The position numbers and the translations under genes were made by a program. This document shows positions 15,186 to 23,113 of a DNA stretch of 64,000 nt, one piece after another. The notes under the pieces were generated by a model. The model was not told the origin of the DNA, made no database searches, and saw only the letters and a program-made list of their open reading frames with translations. The DNA is from JBOGVZ01 sp050692985 (GTDB lineage Bacteria > Actinomycetota > UBA4738 > CALAEC01). The stretch lies in the NCBI GenBank assembly GCA_050692985.1, contig JBOGVZ010000043.1, forward strand, positions 1 to 64,000, in the 5' to 3' direction. Numbering within the stretch: the stretch's first letter is position 1; every line of letters starts with the position of its first letter.

Positions 15186-16304
15186 TCAGGCCAGCTCCTG
15201 GCGGCGGCGGAGCCACCGGGCCACGTCGAGCGGGGTGATGATCCCGGCCAGTTCGCCGTCGTCCACGACCAGGACCCGGTGGACCTCCTCGGGCTCCAGC
15301 TTGTCGAGGACCGCGGGCATCGGGGTCTGCGGCGACACCGTGACCGATTCCTCCAGGGAGGCCATGGCGTCCCGCACCCTCGTGGTGGGCCAGTCCTCCC
15401 GGGGCACCTTCCGGACCCGGCGCAGCGTCAGCAGCCCCACGGTCCGGCCGTCGTCCTCCACGGGAAAGGCCCCGTGGTCGTGGCGCATGAAGTACTCGTC
15501 CACGGCCTCCTGGAGCGTCAGGCGGCCGGGGACGGAGATGAGGTTCCGGGCCATCACGTCGTCGGCCTCGGCGTCCTCCAGCATGCGCCGCACCTGCTGC
15601 TCCCGGGCGGAGGCCAGCGCGGCCTGGGCCAGGAACCACCCGATGGCGGCGATCCACAGGCCGCCGAGCCCCCCGAGGAACAGCACCATGCCGATGCCCG
15701 CGCCCACCAGGAGGTAGCCGATGGCCTGGCCGAACCGGGCCGCCACCCGAGTGGCCCTCGACAGGCTGCCGGTGGCCCCCCACACCGCGGAGCGGAGGAT
15801 GCGGCCGCCGTCGAGAGGGAACCCGGGGAGCAGGTTGAAGACTCCCAGCGCCACGTTGATGAAGCCAAGCCGGCCGAACAGGCCGACGGATACGGCCTCC
15901 GGGACGACGCCCCGGGTGGCCAGGGCCACGGCCCACAGGATCCCGCCGAGGACCAGGCTGGTCAGGGGCCCCACGATCGTGATCACGAACTCGTCCCTCG
16001 GCTTGCGGGTCTCCAGCTTGGCGTGGGTGGCCCCGCCGAACAGGAACAGGGTGATTCCCTTGACCGGGATGCCCCGGCTCACCGACATCAGCGAGTGGGC
16101 CAGCTCGTGGAGCAGCACCGAGCCGAAGAACATCACGGTGGCAGCCCCCGCGAGCCCCGCCGCGAGCCCCGGGTCGCGCGGCATGTCCCGCAGGAATTGG
16201 AGGTACAGGCTGTAGCCGATCAGCAGGACGATGAACACCCACGAGGTGTCGATCCTGATGTCGATGCCGAAGATCCGGCCCACCCGCCACGAGTTCCCGA
16301 ACAT
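15186..16304 (-). CDS. Site-2 protease family zinc metalloprotease with two CBS domains
   Basis: A 372-residue intramembrane protease of the M50B type. Membrane segments occupy about 20-245. The zinc motif HELAH is at H66-E67-H70 in the second segment, and the third ligand D165 lies in LLPGFPLDGGRIL. A pair of CBS domains at about 250-310 and 315-370 (DVMARNLISVP, VEDDGRTVGLLTL, VRDAMASL, VVDDGELAGII) forms a cytosolic nucleotide-sensing module. The start ATG 16304 has GGAGGGG four bases upstream. Such proteins often release membrane-bound transcription factors; the substrate here is unknown. Divergent from greA. Confidence 0.88.
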   Translation of the reverse strand: MFGNSWRVGRIFGIDIRIDTSWVFIVLLIGYSLYLQFLRDMPRDPGLAAGLAGAATVMFFGSVLLHELAHSLMSVSRGIPVKGITLFLFGGATHAKLETRKPRDEFVITIVGPLTSLVLGGILWAVALATRGVVPEAVSVGLFGRLGFINVALGVFNLLPGFPLDGGRILRSAVWGATGSLSRATRVAARFGQAIGYLLVGAGIGMVLFLGGLGGLWIAAIGWFLAQAALASAREQQVRRMLEDAEADDVMARNLISVPGRLTLQEAVDEYFMRHDHGAFPVEDDGRTVGLLTLRRVRKVPREDWPTTRVRDAMASLEESVTVSPQTPMPAVLDKLEPEEVHRVLVVDDGELAGIITPLDVARWLRRRQELA

Positions 16305-16366
16305 CGCCCCTCCGATCCAGCCCGGCCACCGGCGAACCGGCCGGCGACGCCGCGCGCGCCGCTTGC

Positions 16367-16372
16367 TAGATT
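16367..16372 (+). promoter_or_regulatory. -10 element TAGATT of greA
   Basis: TAGATT ends 7 bases before GTG 16380 with no ribosome site between, defining a leaderless transcript and the start codon. Confidence 0.5.
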
Positions 16373-16379
16373 CTCTCTC

Positions 16380-16898
16380 GTGGACGAGCAAAGGTTCAGA
16401 CGCAACCCCGGCGACGAGCCCACGGCCACGCTGACCCGGGGCGCCTACCACCGGCTCCGCGACGAGCTGGAGCGGCTGAGGGACGAGGGGCGGCGGCGGA
16501 TGGCCGACCGGCTCCAGCACGCCCGGGAGCTGGGGGACATCCGGGAGAACGCCGAGTACGACTCGGCCAAGAACGAGCAGGGGCTGATGGAGGCCCGCAT
16601 CCGCGAGCTGGAGCGGCTGCTCAAGGACCCGGACATCGTCGACGCCCCGTCGGACGCCGAGGCGGCCGGCCCGGGCGTCCTGGTGACGGTCCGGCCCCTC
16701 GATGAGGAGGAGCCGGACCACGAGACGTACCTGCTGGCCGCGTCGAAGGAGGAGCGGGCCGAGGGGGCCCGGACGGTGTCGGTCGACTCACCCTTCGGGC
16801 AGGCCCTGCTGGGCCGGCGCGTCGGCGACCGGGTCACGTACGAGGCCCCCGGCGGCACGTTCACCTGCGAGATCACCGGGCTGCGGCCCCGGGGCTGA
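16380..16898 (+). CDS. greA: Transcription elongation factor GreA family
   Basis: A 172-residue Gre factor that rescues backtracked RNA polymerase by stimulating transcript cleavage. The N-terminal coiled coil (about 18-90) contains GDIRENAEYDSAKNEQ with the acidic tip residues D and E that enter the polymerase secondary channel. The C-terminal FKBP-like domain (about 95-170) has TVSVDSPFGQALLGRRVGDRV. An extra acidic insert (PLDEEEPDHET) lies in the C-terminal domain. GTG 16380 is fixed by the TAGATT -10 seven bases upstream. A NfeD-like gene follows after 12 bases. Confidence 0.88.
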   Translation: MDEQRFRRNPGDEPTATLTRGAYHRLRDELERLRDEGRRRMADRLQHARELGDIRENAEYDSAKNEQGLMEARIRELERLLKDPDIVDAPSDAEAAGPGVLVTVRPLDEEEPDHETYLLAASKEERAEGARTVSVDSPFGQALLGRRVGDRVTYEAPGGTFTCEITGLRPRG

Positions 16899-16910
16899 AC
16901 GGGCTCGGTC

Positions 16911-17228
16911 ATGGCCCTGCTGATCGGCGGAACGCTGGCCTACTTCTTCCTGCCGTTCCCCTGGTTCGTGGTCACGGTGGTGGTCCTGGCGGCCTTCGAG
17001 CTCGTCGAGGCCCGGCTGTGGTGGTGGGCCATCAAGCGCCGCCCCCTGGCCGGCCACGAGAGCCTGGTCGGCGAGCGCGCCGTCCTGTCGGCGCCGGATC
17101 GGGTGCGGGTCCGGGGCACGTCGTATCCCGCCCGGGTGCTGGAGGGCGAGCCCGGGGACCGGGTGGTGGTCGAGGCCGTGGAGGGGATGACGCTGGTGGT
17201 CCGGCGGGCACCGGAGGAGGAGTGGTGA
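16911..17228 (+). CDS. Short NfeD-like membrane protein
   Basis: A 105-residue protein with one or two N-terminal membrane segments (residues 2-35) and a C-terminal OB-like beta domain (about 45-100) with GERAVLSAPDRVRVRGTSYPARV and GDRVVVEAVEGMTLVV, as in truncated NfeD proteins. Full NfeD works with stomatin-like proteins at membrane microdomains; no stomatin gene is adjacent. It sits 12 bases after greA and overlaps the next gene by GTGA, so greA-nfeD-lipoprotein is one transcript. Confidence 0.7.
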   Translation: MALLIGGTLAYFFLPFPWFVVTVVVLAAFELVEARLWWWAIKRRPLAGHESLVGERAVLSAPDRVRVRGTSYPARVLEGEPGDRVVVEAVEGMTLVVRRAPEEEW

Positions 17229-17704
17229 GGCCTTCGGTCCTGGCCGTGCTGCTGGTGCTGGGCTCGCTGTCCGCCTGCGGCGGCGGCGGCGGGGCGGTGG
17301 AGACCCCCTCTCCGATCGCCAGCCCGCTGACCTCGGGGCGGGCGGAGGTCCGGGTGACCGGCGACGTCCGGGACCGGTTCCAGGTGCCGCTCGATGCCGA
17401 GGCCACCACGATCTACCAGCCGCCCGCGGGAGGGTTCGCCGTCACCTGGGGCCAGGAGGGCCACGGGCTCGGCGTCGGCGGCCTCCTGTTCACCGGCACC
17501 CGGTCCACGGACCAGGCGCTCTCGGTCACGGTCACGGCCCTGCGCGATGGCGCTCCCGTGGTCCTGGCCTCTTTCGACGGTGAGTGCGAGGTGACGATCG
17601 ACCGGGCCGACGGGACCGGGATCGAGGGGAGCTTCCGGTGCGTGGCCCTGTCGGTGCGGGACCTCTTCGCCGACGCCCGGGGCACCTTCTCCGCCTCGGC
17701 CTGA
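17225..17704 (+). CDS. Small secreted lipoprotein, unknown function
   Basis: A 159-residue exported protein starting at GTG 17225 inside the previous stop. The signal peptide VLAVLLVLGSLSAC gives a lipobox with the Cys at about residue 19, followed by a Gly/Ser/Pro spacer. The mature part (about 45-155) is beta-rich with GFAVTWGQEGHGLGVGG and a single Cys pair (CEVTIDRADG and RCVALSV), compatible with an immunoglobulin-like or jelly-roll fold. No family recognised. Confidence 0.65.
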   Translation: MRPSVLAVLLVLGSLSACGGGGGAVETPSPIASPLTSGRAEVRVTGDVRDRFQVPLDAEATTIYQPPAGGFAVTWGQEGHGLGVGGLLFTGTRSTDQALSVTVTALRDGAPVVLASFDGECEVTIDRADGTGIEGSFRCVALSVRDLFADARGTFSASA

Positions 17705-17725
17705 CGGGCCGCGGGGAGGGTGGCC

Positions 17726-18448
17726 CTAGCCGGCGCGGCGGACCAGGGCGTCGAACAGGCCCTGCTGGGACCGGTCGGCGAAGCAGGTGTCCTCGGGATG
17801 CCACTGCACGCCGAGGATCCAGCCGTCCTCGTGCTCCACGGCCTCGACCACGCCGTCGTCGGCCCAGGCGGTGGCGATCAGGCCGTCGCCCAGCTTGGCC
17901 AGGGCCTGGTGGTGATGGGAGGAGGCGTCAGCCCGGTCGACCCCCATGGCCTCGGCCACCCGGGAGCCGGGGGCCAGCCGCACCGCGTGGGTCACCGGCC
18001 GGTGGGTGCCGGGATCGCCGTGGGCCACCGCGTCGGCGGCGTCGTCGATGTGCTGCTGGAGGGTGCCCCCCAGGGCCACGTTGAGCACCTGGATCCCCCG
18101 GCAGATCGCTAGGGTGGGCACGCCCCGCTCCACGGCCGCCCGGGCCAGGGCCAGCTCGAACGCGTCGCGGCGGGGATCGACCTCGTAGACCCGGGGGTGC
18201 GGTTCCTCGCCGTAGTGCGAGGGGTCCAGGTCCCCGCCCCCGATCAGCAGCAGCCCGTCGAACCGGGCCAGCCGCCCGGCGGCACGGTCGGCGTCGAGCT
18301 GCACCGGGAGGAGGACCGCCTCCGTCCCCCCGGCCCGGTGGACGGCCTCGATGTAGGGGGCCTGCACGCCGACGCCCTCGCGGTGCCACCCGCGGACCCT
18401 GTCGGCGGCCAGGGGCCTGCCGGCCACGGCGATGAGGGGCTCGCTCAC
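17726..18448 (-). CDS. Class C26 gamma-glutamyl hydrolase, PuuD-like
   Basis: A 240-residue glutamine-amidotransferase-fold hydrolase. The nucleophile Cys sits in AICRGIQVLN, and the His/Glu pair in VQWHPEDT completes the triad. LLLIGGGDLDPSHYGEEPH is the oxyanion strand region typical of gamma-glutamyl-GABA hydrolases (PuuD), as is the ASSHHHQALAKLGDGL segment. It likely cleaves a gamma-glutamyl amide. The GTG start overlaps the stop of the upstream 2-hydroxyacid dehydrogenase by 4 bases. No puuA-like ligase is in the window. Confidence 0.82.
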   Translation of the reverse strand: MSEPLIAVAGRPLAADRVRGWHREGVGVQAPYIEAVHRAGGTEAVLLPVQLDADRAAGRLARFDGLLLIGGGDLDPSHYGEEPHPRVYEVDPRRDAFELALARAAVERGVPTLAICRGIQVLNVALGGTLQQHIDDAADAVAHGDPGTHRPVTHAVRLAPGSRVAEAMGVDRADASSHHHQALAKLGDGLIATAWADDGVVEAVEHEDGWILGVQWHPEDTCFADRSQQGLFDALVRRAG

Positions 18449-19434
18449 CGCCGGGCCCCCATGGCCTCCGGGTTGACCGCGGCCGGCGGGCGGCGGCCCT
18501 CCAGGGCGGCCACCAGGTTCTCGGCGGCGGCCATGCCCATGGCCGTGCGGGTCTCCACCGTGGCGCTGCCCAGGTGCGGGGTGAGGACCACGTTCTCCAG
18601 GGCGAGGAGTCCGGGGTGGGCCCGGGGCTCCTCCTCGAACACGTCGAGCCCGGCGGCGGCGATGTCGCCGCGGCGGAGGGCCTCGGCCAGGGCCGCCTCG
18701 TCCACCACGGCACCGCGCGAGGTGTTCACGAAGGCCGCGGTGGGCTTCATGGCCGCGAACGCCTCCGCGCCGAACAGGTGACGGGTCTCCTCGGTGAGCG
18801 CCACATGGACCGTGACGATATCCGACTCGGCCAGCAGCGCGGGCAGGTCCCGGTGCTCCACGCCGAGGGCGGTCTCGGCCTCGGGCCTGCGGGTGGGGGC
18901 GTGGTACAGCACCCGCATGTCGAACCCCCGGGCCCGGGCGGCCACGGCCCGGCCGATGCGGCCGAAGCCCACCACCCCGAGCGTGGCTCCGGTGACCTCC
19001 CGGCCGAGCATGAATCCCGGGGCCCAGCCCCACGGGACGCTGGATCGCATCACCCGGTCCCCCTCGGCCACCCGCCGGGCCGCGGCCAGGATCAGGGCCC
19101 AGGTGAGGTCGGCCGTGGCCGCGGTCAGGACGTCCGGGGTGTTGGTGACCACCACGCCGCGGGCCGTGCACGCGGGCACGTCCACGTTGTCGAACCCCAC
19201 CGCGTAGTTCGCCACGACCCGCAACGATGGCCCGGCCACGTCGAGGACCTCCTCGTCGATGCGGTCGGTGAGCAGCACCAGCAGGCCCTTCTTCCCGGCG
19301 GCCGCGGCCAGGAGGCGCGCCCGAGGGATGGGGCGGTCCTCGTCGTGGAGGGTCACCCGGCAGCGCTCCTCGAGGAACGCCAGCACCGGAGGGAGCGGGC
19401 GCCGGGTGACCAGCACGGGCGGCCGCTCGGTCAT
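18445..19434 (-). CDS. D-2-hydroxyacid dehydrogenase (glyoxylate/hydroxypyruvate reductase-like)
   Basis: A 329-residue NAD(P)H oxidoreductase. The Rossmann motif is VVGFGRIGRAVA; the catalytic Arg lies in NTSRGAVVDE, Glu in GLDVFEEEP and His in LTPHLGSAT. The substrate loop NYAVGFDNVDV and the length fit GyaR/GhrB-type reductases of 2-oxoacids. It is the middle gene of three overlapping genes (4-base overlaps at both ends). Confidence 0.85.
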   Translation of the reverse strand: MTERPPVLVTRRPLPPVLAFLEERCRVTLHDEDRPIPRARLLAAAAGKKGLLVLLTDRIDEEVLDVAGPSLRVVANYAVGFDNVDVPACTARGVVVTNTPDVLTAATADLTWALILAAARRVAEGDRVMRSSVPWGWAPGFMLGREVTGATLGVVGFGRIGRAVAARARGFDMRVLYHAPTRRPEAETALGVEHRDLPALLAESDIVTVHVALTEETRHLFGAEAFAAMKPTAAFVNTSRGAVVDEAALAEALRRGDIAAAGLDVFEEEPRAHPGLLALENVVLTPHLGSATVETRTAMGMAAAENLVAALEGRRPPAAVNPEAMGARR

Positions 19435-20108
19435 GGGGAGCGGCGGGCGGCGGGGAGGCCCCGCCAGGCGGCCGCGGCCCGCTGAAGCATGGTCAGCAGC
19501 CCGAACGCGGTGAGGACGGCCAGCACCGGCAGCAGCATGCCCGGGGCGGTCAGCCCGAACAACAGGGCGACGTACCGCTCCAGCCGCTGGACGCTGCCCT
19601 CGGTCATGTCCACCCCGGCCGCCTCGCCCTCGGCCCGGACGTGGCTCACCAGCAGCGACACCACCATGGCCGCCAGGGCCACACCGGCGGTCAGGACCTC
19701 GCCGTGGATGACGTACTCCGCGTACACGATGCACCCGAACACCACGGCGTCCGCGGCCCGGTCGGCCACGGCGTCGAGCAGCGCGCCCCGGGGGCCCTCC
19801 TCGCCGCGGAGCCGGGCCACCCCGCCGTCGAAGATGTCGAACAGCCCCGCGGGGAGCAGCAGGATGCCGGGCAGGAACCGCCGCCCGGTCAGCAGCAGGT
19901 AGCCGCAGAACGCGTTGGCGGCCAGCGACAGGAACGTGAGCTGCCACGGCCGGAACCCGGCTCGGTACAGCCCGTACAGGACCACCCGGTAGGGCCACTG
20001 GAACACCCACCGGAACAGCGGACCCGTGACGCTGGGGTTCTCCCGGGGCGGCGGCACGTCCCGCACCCTGGGCGCGCGATGCTCGTCCGGCTCCGTGGGC
20101 CCGCTCAC
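19431..20108 (-). CDS. CDP-alcohol phosphatidyltransferase
   Basis: A 225-residue membrane enzyme of phospholipid synthesis. The family signature DGxxAR-x8-GxxxD-x3-D is complete: DGGVARLRG then GALLDAVADRAAD, giving the Mg2+ and CDP-alcohol binding aspartates. About six membrane segments follow the cytosolic N-terminus of about 35 residues. The attached alcohol (glycerol-phosphate, inositol-phosphate or other) cannot be decided from sequence alone. The GTG start at 20108 has GAGG-type pairing just upstream. It leads a three-gene overlapping operon. Confidence 0.85.
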   Translation of the reverse strand: MSGPTEPDEHRAPRVRDVPPPRENPSVTGPLFRWVFQWPYRVVLYGLYRAGFRPWQLTFLSLAANAFCGYLLLTGRRFLPGILLLPAGLFDIFDGGVARLRGEEGPRGALLDAVADRAADAVVFGCIVYAEYVIHGEVLTAGVALAAMVVSLLVSHVRAEGEAAGVDMTEGSVQRLERYVALLFGLTAPGMLLPVLAVLTAFGLLTMLQRAAAAWRGLPAARRSP

Positions 20109-20267
20109 CTCATGGGGAAGTATCGCCCGAGCGGGACGCCCCCTTCCACCGCCCAGGCGCCCATGCGGTTGGGATCCGTCCGCAGGGTAGGCCAGATAGG
20201 GGACTGGTCAGCCACCCGCACGTGGTGATGCAAGGAGATCCTCCCCGACCCCGATGGGTCGGGACCC

Positions 20268-20610
20268 CTGCCCCGGCCCACGGTCCTGCACGCCTACGAC
20301 CCGGTGGGCAACGAGACCGGGACCACCGATGCCCGGGGGAAGGTGTGGACCAAGGAGTACGATGCCCTGAACCGGGTGGTGAAGGCCACAGATCCCCTGG
20401 GCAACGCCACCGCCACCGCGTACGACTTCACCGCGCGCACGGTCACCGTGACCGATCCCTCGGGGGTGTCCGCCGTGACCGCCGCCGACCTGCTGGGAAG
20501 GACCACCTCCGAGAAGGATGGGCACCCTGCCCGAGGGCACCTACGCCTACGATCTGGCGGGCAACCTGACCCGGGCGGTTGACCCGGCCGGGGTGAGCTT
20601 GACCCGCTTT
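20268..20610 (+). pseudogene. RHS/YD-repeat protein remnant
   Basis: Two frames contain YD/RHS repeat units: HAYDPVGNETGTTDARGK, then EYDALNRVVKATDPLGNATA, then TVTDPSGVSAV with a GRTTSEKDG end; after a shift near 20515-20530 the other frame continues with TYAYDLAGNLTRAVDPAG. No start, no signal and no stop-bounded gene is present, so this is a fragment of a long repeat-rich wall or toxin-delivery protein. Its base composition is less G+C-rich than the flanks. RHS cassettes often break by recombination; this piece was probably left by such an event. Confidence 0.65.
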
Positions 20611-20786
20611 CGTGGACACCCTGATGTTCCCCGCATCCTTGTTCGATCGCCACCCGACGGGTCGCTGAGGCGGCGACACGATGGCGGGGGTCCCGTTCAC
20701 CTCACCGCCGGTATTCCGCGCCGGCCGATCCCCCTTCTGCTGCAGGAGATGCCCTCTCCGTGCACCTGTGATCGCTCTGTCGAGTC
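20611..20786. other. Noncoding junk with possible IS end
   Basis: No supportable gene. TTTCGTGGACACC near 20608-20620 (reverse GGTGTCCACGAAAGCGGGTCAA) resembles transposon-end sequence of IS21-like elements, but I cannot find a partner end. Relatively AT-richer than flanks. Confidence 0.25.
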
Positions 20787-21206
20787 CTATCTCGTACCCG
20801 GCATCGTCACCACGCCTACGCCTTCTTCTGCCGCCACCTCGGCCACGAGCGTGTCGCTCGTCGCGACCGCCGCTCCGTGCACCGCAGCCGATGCGATGAG
20901 CATGCAGTCCGCCAGAGAGAGGGGAGCGCGCTGGCGATGGTAGTGCTCGGAGCGGATCGAGGCCGCCCGCCGAGCTTCGGCCTCTCCGACCGCGAGGACC
21001 TCGAGGCTGGTTGCCAAGACCGGGACGAGCTTGGCCTCCACGGCATCGAGGTCCAGCCCCCGGACGCGCACCAGGATATCCAGGGCCTCCGTCAGGTTGG
21101 TGGCCACGATCGCCGCTTCTCCCGCTCGGAGGATCTCCTCGGCCTCGTCGGCCGCGGGCTCCCCGGAGAGGAAGGCCACCAGCGCGGTGGCGTCGAGCAG
21201 GATCAC
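20787..21206 (-). CDS. PIN-domain toxin, VapC-like
   Basis: A 139-residue PIN ribonuclease. The four acidic positions are visible: D5 (LLDATAL), E near 40 (TNLTEALDILV), D in LSLADCMLIASA and D in AVATSDTLVAEVA. VapC toxins cut tRNA or rRNA. The GTG start overlaps the antitoxin stop by 4 bases (GTGA). The preceding gene encodes an AbrB-type antitoxin, so this is a complete type II toxin-antitoxin module next to an RHS remnant. Confidence 0.85.
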   Translation of the reverse strand: MILLDATALVAFLSGEPAADEAEEILRAGEAAIVATNLTEALDILVRVRGLDLDAVEAKLVPVLATSLEVLAVGEAEARRAASIRSEHYHRQRAPLSLADCMLIASAAVHGAAVATSDTLVAEVAAEEGVGVVTMPGTR

Positions 21207-21442
21207 CGGCGCAGCTTGCGGTCCTCTGCCGTACGCTCCTCGCGCCGGATCCGGGCCCGGTCCCCCTCCGCGGAGCGCTTCGAGTGAAAGGCTCCCTTGG
21301 CGGCGGCCAGGGGATCGGCGGGGATCGGCCGGAGCACGACGCGGTCCCCCAGGTCTTCCACGACCAGCGAGTCGGTGGCCCACCGGCGACGGATGCTGGC
21401 CGGGATGGAAACCTGCCCACCCTTGGAGATGCGGATCCTCAT
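21203..21442 (-). CDS. SpoVT/AbrB-type antitoxin, VapB-like
   Basis: A 79-residue DNA-binding antitoxin. Residues 1-45 form the swapped-hairpin AbrB fold (MRIRISKGGQVSIPASIRRR, then LVVEDLGDRVVLRPIP). The C-terminal 30 residues are charged and should wrap around the toxin. ATG 21442 follows -10 TATACT by 6 bases, a leaderless start, and the promoter lies inside palindromes that are the probable autoregulatory operator. Confidence 0.85.
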   Translation of the reverse strand: MRIRISKGGQVSIPASIRRRWATDSLVVEDLGDRVVLRPIPADPLAAAKGAFHSKRSAEGDRARIRREERTAEDRKLRR

Positions 21443-21482
21443 GCGAAGAGTATAGCTCGCATGAAGCGATATCGCTTCGCAT
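21441..21482 (-). promoter_or_regulatory. vapBC promoter with palindromic operator
   Basis: GAAGCGATATCGCTTC (21463-21478) is a perfect 16-bp palindrome. ATGCGAAG (21441-21448) and CTTCGCAT (21475-21482) form an outer inverted repeat that includes the antitoxin start codon. The minus-strand -10 TATACT (21454 to 21449) lies between them. Confidence 0.7.
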
Positions 21483-21553
21483 GAACCTGAGCTGGTCGCC
21501 GGGCCCGAAGGGGAAGAGGGAGCGTTGCTCGGGGCGGGGATACGATGGCCGCA

Positions 21554-23071
21554 ATGACCGTTGAGGTCGCGGCGCGGGCGGAGTTCGAGGGTCTCATCCA
21601 GCAGCGGCTTGAGACGCTGCGGGACGATGATCTCATCGCCCGGATCTGGGAACGCGACCACACCGTGTGGCGCGAGGAACCGGATGAGATCGCCGACCGG
21701 CTGGGGTGGCTGGAGGCGCCCCGGCGGGCCCGGGCCGAGGTGGAGGGCCTCCGCTCGTTCGCCGGACAGGCCGCCGCCGACGGGCTGACGCACGCCGTGG
21801 TCCTGGGCATGGGCGGCTCCAGCCTGGCCCCGGAGGTGTTCGCCCGGGTTTTCGGCACGGCCCCCGGGATGCTCGAGCTCTCCGTGCTCGACACCACCCA
21901 CCCCGACGCCATCGCCGCCTTCGAGAGCACCGTGCCCCTGGACCGGACGCTGTTCGTGGTCTCCAGCAAGTCCGGGACCACGATCGAGACCCGCTCCCAC
22001 CTGGGGTATTTCTGGGACCGCGTGGGGGACGGGTCGCGGTTCGTGGCCGTGACCGATCCGGGGACGCCGCTGGAGTCCGCGGCGCTGGAACTCGGGTTCC
22101 GGCGGGTGTTCACGGCCCCGGCGGACGTGGGGGGCCGGTACTCGGCGCTGACGGCGTTCGGGCTCCTTCCCGCGGCGCTGCTCGGCGTGGACCTCGACGC
22201 GCTGGTGGACGAGGCCGAGTGGGCGGCAGAGGCCTGCCGGGCCGCCCCCGCCGAGGGCCGCAATCCCGGCGCGTTCCTGGGGGCCATGTGGGGAGAGGCC
22301 GTGGCCGCGGGGCGCGACAAGCTCACGCTCACGGGGCCCGAAGGGCTGGCCCCGGCGGGGGCGTGGGTGGAGCAGCTGGTGGCCGAGTCCACGGGCAAGG
22401 ACGGCACCGGCATCCTCCCCGTGGACGACGAGCCGCCGGGGCCCGCCGAGTCCTACGGCGACGACCGGGTGTTCCTGGGGATCGGGGAGCGCCCGGCGAC
22501 CGAGCCGTGGGCCGCGCTCTCGCTGGACCGTGCCGAGTCGCTGGGCGGAGCGTTCTTCGTGCTGGAGTTCGCCACCGCCGTGGCCGGGCACATCCTGGGC
22601 ATCCAGCCGTTCGACCAGCCCGACGTCCAGTCGGCCAAGGACCGGACCGCAGAAGTCCTGGCCGGCGAGGTCCCCGACGAGCCCGACGGCGACCTCGACG
22701 CCCTGCTGGGCTCGGTGCGGCCCGGTGACTACGTGGCCATCCAGGCCTTCGTCCCGCCGTCGGAGGAGGCCTGGGCCGAGCTCCAGGCCGCCCGGGCCCG
22801 GATCCGCGACCGGCTCGGCGTGGCCACCACGCTGGGGTACGGGCCGCGGTACCTCCACTCCACCGGCCAGCTCCACAAGGGCGGGCCGAACACCGGGGTG
22901 TTCGTCCAGGTGTTCGAGGAGCCCAAGGAGGACCGAGAGGTTCCCGGCGAAGCGTTCACGTTCGGACGCCTGATCGCCGCCCAGGCCGCCGGCGACCTGG
23001 CGGCGCTGCGGGGCCGGGGGCGCCGGGCCGCCCGGGTCTCCCGGGACGCCCTGGTGGCCTGGGGCACGTGA
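21554..23071 (+). CDS. pgi: Glucose-6-phosphate isomerase
   Basis: A 505-residue isomerase interconverting glucose-6-P and fructose-6-P. It has the SIS-domain phosphate loops GMGGSSLAPEVF and SSKSGTTIETR, the catalytic-Glu region FLGAMWGEAVAAG, AESTGKDGTGILPV, and the late IQPFDQPDVQSAKDRT. The sequence resembles the isomerase half of transaldolase-isomerase fusions, but no transaldolase part is attached. ATG 21545 and ATG 21554 are both possible; TACGAT (21541-21546) is a -10 that overlaps the first and lies 7 bases before the second, so I chose 21554. First gene of the pgi-gnd-zwf group. Confidence 0.9.
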   Translation: MTVEVAARAEFEGLIQQRLETLRDDDLIARIWERDHTVWREEPDEIADRLGWLEAPRRARAEVEGLRSFAGQAAADGLTHAVVLGMGGSSLAPEVFARVFGTAPGMLELSVLDTTHPDAIAAFESTVPLDRTLFVVSSKSGTTIETRSHLGYFWDRVGDGSRFVAVTDPGTPLESAALELGFRRVFTAPADVGGRYSALTAFGLLPAALLGVDLDALVDEAEWAAEACRAAPAEGRNPGAFLGAMWGEAVAAGRDKLTLTGPEGLAPAGAWVEQLVAESTGKDGTGILPVDDEPPGPAESYGDDRVFLGIGERPATEPWAALSLDRAESLGGAFFVLEFATAVAGHILGIQPFDQPDVQSAKDRTAEVLAGEVPDEPDGDLDALLGSVRPGDYVAIQAFVPPSEEAWAELQAARARIRDRLGVATTLGYGPRYLHSTGQLHKGGPNTGVFVQVFEEPKEDREVPGEAFTFGRLIAAQAAGDLAALRGRGRRAARVSRDALVAWGT

Positions 23072-23113
23072 CGCTCGGTACGCTGGCGGCAATCCCGTCG
23101 CGGAGGTGACGGC

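Noticed and set aside
20443..21420. 325-residue minus-strand frame covering the toxin-antitoxin genes and RHS remnant
   Set aside because: The composition is Arg/Gly/Ser-rich, and the VapBC frames fit known folds in another frame.
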